From positions 1 through 22,978 of the forward strand of contig WHUX01000489.1 of the NCBI GenBank assembly GCA_015179025.1: 22,978 nucleotides of DNA. The letters run 5' to 3'. This document shows, piece after piece, positions 16,658 through 22,978 of the stretch. The position numbers were made by a program, and so were the translations under genes. The DNA comes from Terfezia claveryi (Eukaryota > Ascomycota > Pezizomycetes > Pezizales > Pezizaceae). Under the pieces are notes generated by a model. The model ran no database searches. It worked only from the letters and a program-made list of their open reading frames with translations, and was not told the DNA's origin. Position 1 is the stretch's first letter. The number at the start of each line of letters is the position of its first letter.

Positions 16658-17475
16658 CACCAATACGGAAACACGCACGTATGCAGAGGCAGCAACCTCC
16701 AAAAAGACGACACCATCCCCGGACCCTCCCAAACCACGAGCCCCACAACCAAAGGGCAAAGGTAAAGCAACAGCGGCCCCCAAAAACACGACACTAACAC
16801 GAGCGACACCACCCCCGAGGAGTTCTCCCCTGAACCAACCACGAGCCATCGTATTTCACGCGGCTCCGATGAAGTACAAACCCGGTCTCATGCGCCGCTG
16901 GATCGAAGAGGATAATGAGGGGGCTCGAATTCTTGGCATCCGTTGGCTTTTGCAAGAAGGGAGGAGGGTCGGCAAACTGATGTCATCACTCGTCATCTAC
17001 TTGGCAGAAGGAATTGACGCCACACGAGGGCTTCGCATGGGTATGCGGGTCTTCCGTACCTCTGAATACGAGTGGAACAGATGATTTTTCCGGGTTATTA
17101 TGATATGACACTTTTTGTTCCTACCGGGGACACTGTTTCTACTGGCGAGGGTTCTTACTAGCGAGGGGGGGTTTTTTCACTGGCGAGGGTTTTTATTTTG
17201 GTTTCTACTGGCGAGTGGTTTTGTTTATACTGGCGAGCGGTTTTGCAGGCCTCAGTCAGGCCTCTCGGGGTCATCTGGCATATAGCCGGTTAATGACAGC
17301 ATGGGGGCTTTGCATGTTACGATTTTGTATTTACCCTTCTGCTTTTCGCGCGCGGTGGACCTGGCAGATTAACTTGCCTTGTCCTGAATCCACCCGGGTT
17401 TCCGGGTGGCTCTTCATAGTCCCCTTACTGGGACTGAATAAGAGTAACGAGTATTTAAAAAAAAAAAAAAAAAAA
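16658..17475 (+). mobile_element. ORF1-only LINE 'D', 5'-truncated
   Basis: TSD GGGATGTGAAGGGC lies at 16644-16657 and 17476-17489. The insert begins inside ORF1, runs through the ORF1 stop at 17082-17084 into the 3' UTR, and ends in 19 A (17457-17475). The 3' UTR has several copies of a CTGGCGAGxGGTTTT motif, the GGCCTCAGTCAGGCC hairpin, TTAATGACAGCATGGGG, GACCTGGCAGATTAACTTGC, an 8-bp stem (CCACCCGG/CCGGGTGG) and the terminal stem AGTCCC (17418-17423) with GGGACT (17430-17435). It splits gag of element B in the opposite orientation. Confidence 0.9.
16659..17084 (+). pseudogene. ORF1 of LINE D, C-terminal part (5' truncated)
   Basis: One open frame from the insertion edge to TGA at 17082-17084. 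It starts TNTETRTYAEAATSKKTTP, equivalent to TYAEAATSTTSLPSG of copy C. A Pro/Lys-rich linker and the full conserved domain follow: RAIVFHAAPMKYKPGLMRRW, ILGIRWLLQEGRRVGKLMSS, LVIYLAEGIDATRGLRMGMR, VFRTSEYEWNR. No stop or frameshift interrupts these 142 codons, so D is a young or constrained copy. The stop falls at the same place as in A and C. Confidence 0.88.
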
Positions 17476-17489
17476 GGGATGTGAAGGGC

Positions 17490-18290
17490 ATCTGAGGCCC
17501 TCTTCCAGCAGTTTGGCTTGGGGCTGTCGGCTTTGGTGTCGTAATCGTCCCACCATTGTGACGCTGGCCCAGTGAACTTGTTCGAAATCCCCGAGCACAG
17601 TTTCTCGCCTAGCCTGTAATTGCCCTTGCCTTCAGGGGTATTGGCAGCCACATAACTGTATCCCTCCTCTTCATTGCCACTAACAGAGCCACCATAGTAA
17701 GCGGGTATATCCAATTTGTTGAGAGCATTGCGAATCTGGGTATTGAACAAGGATAGATTCGCCGGCGATCCGTCGAAGTCCTTTACCTCCTTCAGGACGA
17801 TGTCCTTAGGCTTGGGAAGCCTCGTAACCATTGCAGGCAGGATGTTATTGTCTTCGTTATCGTGGTCCTCGTTGTGGGCCTCTACTTCGATTGGAGGTCT
17901 TGGGCCTTGTGAACGTAGGACTGTATTCATGGAAGGGGGAAGAGCTTTAATGAACTCTCCGTCTTCAAAGATGATGCCGAAGTCGAGTGGTTCGTTCTCC
18001 TCCTGATAGTGCTCAGGAAAGGCCTCACGCAGGTCCCTAAGAGCCGCACGGAAGGTAGGAGGATCGATAACCTACTCAGCTGGGAAGCCGAGCCCTGGGA
18101 TAGGAGAAAGGAGAGTGCAGGGGCTTGGTAAGAGCTCTCTGCAAGTGTAGAAGTCTTGCTTAGTGAAACACAGGCGGAACTCACGGTTGCCCGTCTGTCC
18201 AAACGAGAGTAACGAGAGTGCAAGATCGTTGAAGGTATCCAGATTGCTGGCTGGATTGGGTATCTCGAAGAGATTGAGAAGAGGCTGGTT
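17490..18290 (-). pseudogene. gag: Element B gag, N-terminal block
   Basis: Minus-strand frame from FDINQPLLNLFEIPNPASNL, through one in-frame TAG (18074-18072, PAE*VIDPP), then FRAALRDLREAFPEHYQEEN, LPKPKDIVLKEVKDFDGSPA and NLSLFNTQIRNALNKLDIPA. It ends with FTGPASQWWDDYDTKADSPK and SDALHIP at the LINE D insertion. The central part (FDGSPANLSLFNTQIRNAL; GPASQWWDDY) fits a Ty3-like capsid (F.G....L..F..Q, then G.A..W). The same frame runs back through the 60-bp repeats to an ATG at 18548, but the true start is unclear. Confidence 0.8.
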
Positions 18291-18310
18291 GATATCAAAG
18301 CGGGGTACGT

Positions 18311-18552
18311 AAGAGAAAGAGACGAATACGACGCTCACGTTCCTGAGAACTGGTCGAGATAGAGAGAAAGACTGAGAAACGAAGAATACGACGCTCACGT
18401 TCCTGGGAACTGGTCGAGATAGAGAGAAAGACTGAGAAACGAAGAATACGACGCTCACGTTCCTGGGAACTGGTCGAGATAGAGAGAAAGACTGAGAAAT
18501 GAAGAATACGACGCTCACGTTCCTGGGAACTGGTCGAGATAGAAACAAAGAC
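18311..18552 (-). repeat. 60-bp tandem repeat in the leader of element B (four units)
   Basis: GACGCTCACGTTCCTGGGAA recurs at 18330, 18390, 18450 and 18510, exactly 60 bases apart. The copies are nearly identical. The array lies between the primer-binding site and gag. 60 is a multiple of three and all minus frames stay open, so the repeat does not break translation whichever frame is used. Confidence 0.92.
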
Positions 18553-18570
18553 TTGATCCACTTCGAAACA

Positions 18571-18584
18571 CGGGATGGGTGCCA
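18571..18584 (-). other. Primer-binding site of element B
   Basis: On the minus strand TGGCACCCATCCCG starts one base after the 5' LTR. It begins with TGG, as expected for pairing to a tRNA CCA end. I cannot name the tRNA from sequence alone. Confidence 0.65.
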
Positions 18585-18585
18585 C

Positions 18586-18705
18586 TGTGGTGTGATGATG
18601 TTCTATTCTTCAAAACATACCAGGCATAAGGCCTTCACGAGCGCCAAGGCTCTGATCACACTGACTAATCTAAGCTATATAAGGATGGGGCTAATAAGCC
18701 CCACA
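18586..18705 (-). repeat. 5' LTR of element B (120 bp)
   Basis: It matches 11974-12089 apart from a few substitutions and small indels. On the plus strand it runs from TGTGGTGTGATG to AGCCCCACA. Right TSD ATCTA is at 18706-18710. The LTR is short compared with the 300-600 bp LTRs of the Ty3 and Copia copies here. Confidence 0.88.
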
Positions 18706-18795
18706 ATCTACTTGGCGGGAGAAATCAACCTCAAGGACGGACTCCGCATGGGCAAAAGACTCTTCCGGACCACAGCCTACAACTGGGATGCGTGA
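18706..18795 (+). pseudogene. ORF1 of LINE A, last 29 codons
   Basis: IYLAGEINLKDGLRMGKRLF then RTTAYNWDA and TGA at 18793-18795. This completes the conserved ORF1 domain cut at 11973 (...VASSLVIYV). The first two codons lie in the TSD copy. The stop falls at the same position as in C and D, and the 3' UTR starts at once. Confidence 0.85.
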
Positions 18796-19193
18796 TGGGA
18801 TACATTTTGGGCGGGACTTCTTCCTTTTCTACTGGTGAGGGGTTATTATGGGATAATTTTGCTCTACAAGCGCGGGGTTTTAATTTTCTTCTACCTGCGA
18901 GTGGTTTGTTAGGGTCGAGGTTATACTTGCGAGGGGTCTTGTTTATCGGATTTCTACTGGCGAGCGGTTTCTAAATTTCTCTTTCTCACCTGCGCGGGGT
19001 TTTTCATATTCACAGGCCGTAAGGCACTCTTTTGTTCTTCGGGGCTCCAGTCAGGGCCCTCGGGCTCATCCGGCACTGCCGGTTAATGACAGCATGGGAG
19101 TATCCCATTCATGAGTCTCCTTTTTGTTTTGGGTACTTATCAGTTTGCGTGGGTCTGGCAGATTAACTTGCCTCTCCCTTGAATCCACCGGGT
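18796..19193 (+). other. 3' UTR of LINE A, first part
   Basis: It holds no gene. It carries degenerate ACTGGCGAGxGGTTT motifs (near 18830, 18895, 18925, 18955 and 18990), a GGGCTCCAGTCAGGGCCC-like hairpin near 19043, GGTTAATGACAGCATGGG near 19080, GGGTCTGGCAGATTAACTTG near 19150, and CCACCGGGT at the solo LTR insertion site. Confidence 0.75.
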
Positions 19194-19684
19194 TATTGAA
19201 GGTTAATGAGCAGCGGCGAATCACAGATTCAATAAAGAAGACTTCACCACGATCAAGTGGTAGACAATATATGATCACGTATATATAAGTATATAACGAA
19301 TAGATCAAGCGAGAGGTCAAGCGTAGAGGTAGGTCAAGCGTAGAGGTAAGTCAAGCGAAGAGGTTAAGCGAAGAGCTTAAGCAAGTACTTGTAGAGTAAG
19401 TTAATTGAGTTGCTTATCGAGACAAGTATTGCGAGTATCACAGAGATATATAGACATCAGACGCCAGTAACATGAATAGAGAGCAACAGCGATACTGTGA
19501 TGTCATATACAATAGAAAACAAGAATATACCGTGATGTCATGATGTAAAGCGCCTCATGAATCATGTGGCGGCCGGCGTCGTAGTACAAGGTGTAAGCTT
19601 GTTTAGGCGAACGCCAGTAGATCATGTGGCGGCTATTGTAACACAGGGTGTAAGCTGGTACAGGTTAGACGAGTATGTTTAACA
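19194..19684 (+). repeat. Solo LTR, Copia type (491 bp)
   Basis: TSD CGGGT flanks both sides (19189-19193 and 19685-19689). Ends are TATTGAAGG and TTTAACA; restoring one TpG-to-TpA change gives TGTT/AACA as in the Copia LTR at 8971-9441, but the body is unrelated. It has a TATA-like TATATATAAG (19280-19289), a cluster of GTCAAGCGTAGAGGTA-like repeats (about 19306-19385), two TGATGTCAT copies (near 19498 and 19533), and two copies of ATCATGTGGCGGC (near 19561 and 19620). No internal coding part remains, which fits LTR-LTR recombination. Confidence 0.82.
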
Positions 19685-19689
19685 CGGGT

Positions 19690-19740
19690 TTCCGCGTGGC
19701 TCCTCATGGCCCCCCCTAACGGGGCCGCATACGAGCCATC
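19690..19740 (+). other. 3' UTR of LINE A, terminal hairpin
   Basis: It continues TTCCGCGTGGCTCCTCATGG, then the stem GGCCCC (19708-19713) and GGGGCC (19721-19726), then GCATACGAG where copy E has GCATAGGAG. The expected tail AGTATTAAGTATTT and poly-A are missing, so the true 3' end was lost or overwritten next to LINE G. Confidence 0.75.
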
Positions 19741-20008
19741 AACAACCTTCAAAACGCATACGACACACGACGGATCTGTCCGTATCTTAGCACACATAAG
19801 ACCCCCGGACATCAAAACAAGTTCATGAGAAAGAGCTCTAGGCCGAGCACACGACATCCCAGTTTCTTACTCCCAAGTCCTCATCTTTATATCTTCCCCC
19901 GTCTTTGAAGTTTGCAAAACTCGAGATATCCTGCAATTCTTCTGGCCCACACCGTATCGTGTGCGTGCCACGTAGACGACAGAATTCACCAAATCACACC
20001 ATCAAAGG

Positions 20009-20051
20009 CCAATCAGGGAAAAGATAACTCCCACACCAGGCCCGAGCCAAT
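20009..20051 (+). promoter_or_regulatory. Shared 5' UTR block with two CCAAT boxes (LINE G)
   Basis: CCAATCAGGG at 20009, GATAACTCCCACACCA at 20023-20038 and CCAAT at 20047-20051. It is the same block as in A, C and F, but about 260 bases upstream of ORF1 instead of directly before it. Confidence 0.6.
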
Positions 20052-20307
20052 AAGATACATTAGCAACACACCATCTTGCCTAGCTGACAGTCAAGCCCCC
20101 GTCAACGTCATAACCCCACACTATCCCGCCTAGCTCACGTCGTCACAAGTCACTATATCCCGCCGTCATAAGCTGATACGTCCCGTCACAACATCTCCGA
20201 TACGCCCCACTATACACTGTCACCTATACACTGTCACCTAACACCGTCACCTGACCTGACTAAACTATACCAGGCTATCAGGGTATAGTTTCGACCCCCG
20301 TCACAAC

Positions 20308-22978
20308 ATGGCTTCAAGGCGCATGTTTCACCCAGTCACGCCTGGCTGGAAGGACAGCGGACGCCTAGTGGTTATAATCCATGGTACAGCATACAGAACC
20401 CTGAACAGCTACAGCACATTCTCAGCGGCCGCGATCCCAAAAGATCGGTTAGAACGCGCGATAGCCAAAGGACACCAAATGTTGGAGACGAACCCAAGGA
20501 ACCTCCTAGACTCATCAAGGAAGGGTCAGAGACGAAATCTATGGGGCTCTCTTTAACCCTGAAGCCGCTGTGCTCTCACTCGACCCGGTAGAGGAACAAA
20601 TATTTGAATCAGTTACCATGAAACCCATCCGGGCCTATCCCTAACCATCCGGGACTCACAAGAGCCAGAGGACTCAGACTCTGACATAAGCTCCAACAAC
20701 ACAGTCACCCCACGAGACTGCTCCCGACACATATCCCCCACCACACCAATGGAAGACGCAACCGGACTCGGATTTGACGAAATACCGGACTCACAATCTT
20801 CAGGAGGATCCGAAGACGAGCTGATGAGCACGGAAGAGACCGCTAAGGATGATAGGGACACAGAGACAGTCTTCCAGGACTGTCAGGAGCCAGAGGACAC
20901 CCCAACCCTCCCCCCCTTCCATGAGTTCGGAAAGGAACAATAGACGAGACTATGAGCCAGTATGACTCGACCAAGGACTGGGACAGCAAATCAGCTCTAG
21001 AGGGAGACCGCTTCGACCAAATGGAAATCGTGGTCAAGAAGTCGATGAGCGACATATCTAATAGGTTTCAGAGTTAGCAGAGATAAGCAAGGGAGAGAGA
21101 GAAAGGACGGAAGCTCACAGCATAGTCTTAGTCCAAATTGCAAACGAGGTATCAAACCACTGTGAGACACAGAGGATGGAGACCAAGGAAGGCCTCCGAA
21201 ACATTGCCACCACACAAGAGGAAACCATCAAGGTATACGAGGAGCTGGGAAGAACATTCAACGTTCACATGAGAGCCCAAGGTACGGAGCTGACTCTCAT
21301 TCAAGACCGACTCATGGCAGGCCTCAACATGGTGATAGCAGCGATTAGGGAGGAGGGAGTAGCGTCCAGGGCAAAAGACTCGGAAGACAGACTCAGAATA
21401 TATGAGGCTATAGGGGAGCTGCACAAGGACATCGACATCATCAAAAGGACAATCGAAACGTCTAAGCTGCACCCATACCAGGCTGGCCGGCTTCCTTCAG
21501 CCTTCGGAAGCCGCTCGATATCTCCACTTCCATCATCCTCAATAACTCCTAAGTCCTCGTCCCCTGACTGGTCTCATCCACCAGGACTTACACCAAACGG
21601 AGGCTAGACCCTGGCCACACCCACACGTCAGACAACCATCTAGAGACGAAATAATCAACCTCATCACTCCCTCTCCAGCAACTACAGAAGGATCAGTGGC
21701 CATAACCCTTGGAAGCTGTTCGATTTCACCACTTCCATCATCCCCAATACCACCACCCGCCCCAGAGACGGCAGAAGCTACCTCGGAGATTATAGACCTC
21801 AGCAACATTCGAGACACTCCCAGCCCCACCCTACCCCCATCAGCTCTCCATTTCCCGCCGGCACCATCTCAGCACCCTCAAAGGAGGACTCAGCAATGTT
21901 AGGCAACGTCATCGTCTGCAACAAAGGAACGAAGAACCCTCCTCTTGACTGCAGTAAGTACCACCACGACGGCCCCATACCGGAATGCGGAGGGGCTAAG
22001 GTCCCGCCAACGAATGCGGAGGGGCCAAGGACACACCAACAACTCGAGGTAGTGCAAAGGTACCACTCACGAAAACTGCTCAATCTGCTCCGTCCCCTCC
22101 TCCACCCCCTTCACAAGCGACCCCAGCCACAAAAACTCCGACTCCCGTGGCTCCCAGAATGCTGTAGGCTCTCGTGCCGCGGTCATTCCAGCAGTCCCCG
22201 AGATCTCGATTCCAGCGACTACGCAGAACAGACCCATTGCCAGAAACTGGCCCGACAGCATTATGGGGACAGCACTGACGCCTGCAAGAACGGCAAAGGA
22301 CAGAGGACTCAATGCACGCCACAAAGGGAGGCGCCATTACCACAAAAAGCATTGTGAAAGGCCCAAGCAGTCAACGACAACTGCAGATAGAGGAAATGTG
22401 GGTCCGGAAGGAAGCTAAGTGTGCAAAGAACCCCCTCCTCCCTCCAGCTACCAAACAGGATGCCACGGCCCTCAGAGGAGGCGGCGGTTTCACGGGCGCT
22501 CAACAGATGAGGAGGAAGGGTGCCCCTCCTCCAGCAACCAGCTCTCCCCCTCCAGCAACCAGCCCTTCCACCCCGACTCTGGCTACTAGTCCAAACAATA
22601 ACCCCGTTGGGATGCAGGCAAGCCCCTTGCCTCGCCCCCTGAGAAAAGAGAAGACCTTGACACCTGCCACCTGTCCAAACAACAACCCCCTCGGAAAGCA
22701 GGCAAGCCCTTCGCCTCACCCCCTGAGAAAAGAGAAGCAAACGACGGTCACAGATAAAGAAACGTTCCCGGGTTTTTTCACCGCGGTCCCACAAATACCA
22801 GAGATATCACCAGAGTCAATTCAGCCACAACTACTCAAATTCTGGTCACAGGATGCCCGTCCAGACCAGGCAGAGGCAAGAGTGGGAACAAGCTTTCCTT
22901 AACTCCTTCAATGTCAGAAGGGAGCGCCTAGCCCCAGAAATAAGCTTCAAAGCGATCTCGGTCTCAGCAGCACAGTCC
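20308..22978 (+). pseudogene. LINE ORF1, type B (LINE G), several frameshifts, 3' end outside window
   Basis: ATG at 20308 opens HPVTPGWKDSGRLVVIIHGT, homologous to LINE F, then shifts frame near 20515-20525 to VRDEIYGALFNPEAAVLSLD. An acidic segment follows (GSEDELMSTEETAKDDRDTE, 20749-20943). A helical, probably coiled-coil part spans about 21065-21475 (MSDISNRF; ERERTEAHSIVLVQIANEV; METKEGLRNIATTQEETIKV; IYEAIGELHKDIDIIKRTIE). A long Ser/Pro-rich region comes next (SRSISPLPSSSITP near 21510, repeated as SCSISPLPSSPIPP near 21720), then a basic Pro/Asn region (22312-22860) with an 84-base duplication. The last readable part is EWEQAFLNSFNVRRERLAPE at the window edge. At least four frame changes and a few stops show it is inactive. 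No known domain is recognised. Confidence 0.55.
22591..22758 (+). repeat. 84-bp tandem duplication in type-B ORF1
   Basis: CCAAACAATAACCCC at 22591 returns as CCAAACAACAACCCC at 22675, and CCCCCTGAGAAAAGAGAAG also returns 84 bases later. The unit is 28 codons, so the frame is kept. The two copies differ by several substitutions. Confidence 0.8.

Larger units (their letters stand above)
11974..18705 (-). mobile_element. LTR element 'B': gag and protease-like, no reverse transcriptase seen
   Basis: Short LTRs (116 and 120 bp) with TGTG/CACA ends flank the element, with TSD ATCTA on both sides. Read on the minus strand: 5' LTR 18705-18586, primer-binding site 18584-18571, leader with 60-bp repeats, gag (three blocks), protease-like region, minisatellite, a pre-integrase-like fragment, polypurine tract 12101-12090, and 3' LTR. 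Two LINEs (C and D) later inserted into gag. Without them and their TSD copies the element is about 4.0 kb. No RT, RNase H or integrase core motif can be found, so it must have depended on another element. It inserted into LINE A. Confidence 0.82.
10581..19740 (+). mobile_element. ORF1-only LINE 'A', split by LTR element B and a solo LTR
   Basis: Three pieces make one element: 10581-11973 (5' UTR and most of ORF1), 18711-19193 (ORF1 end and 3' UTR), 19690-19740 (3' UTR end with the terminal hairpin). The joins are proven by TSDs ATCTA (11969-11973 and 18706-18710) and CGGGT (19189-19193 and 19685-19689). Net length is about 1.93 kb, close to the 1.86 kb of copy C, and no reverse transcriptase is encoded. 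The 5' start is set by where homology with C ends (CAGGACGAG). The poly-A tail and the last bases of the 3' end are lost or replaced after 19740. Confidence 0.75.
19741..22978 (+). mobile_element. LINE 'G' (type-B ORF1), 5' part, runs off window
   Basis: The 5' UTR (about 19850-20307) matches LINE F in several blocks. ORF1 follows. The first about 100 bases (19741-19850) are of uncertain origin and hold no gene. In the 5' UTR, TATACACTGTCACC is repeated near 20212-20245. ORF2 would lie beyond the window. Confidence 0.6.

Noticed and set aside
22067..22794. Minus-strand frames opposite type-B ORF1 of LINE G
   Set aside because: Composition is the complement of a Pro/Ser-rich coding strand, and there is no recognisable domain.

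Overview
The window looks like a piece of repeat-rich nuclear DNA from a filamentous fungus, most likely an ascomycete. It holds a chromodomain Ty3 retrotransposon with fungal-type LTR ends (TGTAAC/GTTACA), Tad-like LINEs with RNase H and poly-A tails, Copia remnants, a Mutator-like transposase remnant, and many lesions of the CpA-to-TpA type that repeat-induced point mutation (RIP) makes. I cannot name the species. I find no host gene, tRNA or rRNA. Every coding region is a mobile-element pseudogene or an element frame carrying at least one lesion.

Layout, left to right. (1) 1-5448: 3' part of a + strand Ty3 chromovirus (gag, pol, chromodomain, 3' LTR), inserted into the RNase H region of a LINE. 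(2) 5449-6522: the rest of that LINE ('E': ORF2 C-terminus, 3' UTR, poly-A). Its 3' UTR has itself received a very short LINE insertion. (3) 6523-7519: 5' part of another LINE ('F'; 5' UTR and ORF1 type B). (4) 7520-9441: decayed Copia 3' half with a 471-bp LTR, next to (5) 9442-10335, a minus-strand Mutator-like transposase remnant (FLYWCH-like and SWIM parts, no catalytic core visible). (6) 10581-19740: a LINE-like element 'A' that carries ORF1 only, split by a nest of insertions. (7) 19741-22978: LINE 'G', 5' UTR and ORF1 type B, running off the window.

The nest inside A can be read from target-site duplications (TSDs). LTR element 'B' (11974-18705, minus strand, TSD ATCTA) sits in A's ORF1. 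LINE 'C' (14082-15939, minus, 16-bp TSD) and 5'-truncated LINE 'D' (16658-17475, plus, 14-bp TSD) sit in B's gag. A solo Copia-type LTR (19194-19684, TSD CGGGT) sits in A's 3' UTR.

The most interesting system is the LINE group. A, C and D run straight from the end of an ORF1-like gene into a 3' UTR and never encode reverse transcriptase. With insertions removed, A and C are almost the same length (about 1.93 and 1.86 kb). Their 3' ends match that of the ORF2-bearing LINE E, including a terminal hairpin with two compensatory base-pair changes. The 5' UTRs of A, C, F and G share a CCAAT-containing block. This suggests an ORF1-only ('half-LINE') lineage moved in trans by an ORF2 partner. LTR element B is a second likely non-autonomous type: it has LTRs, PBS, PPT, gag and a protease-like region, but an 18-bp minisatellite lies where reverse transcriptase would be expected.
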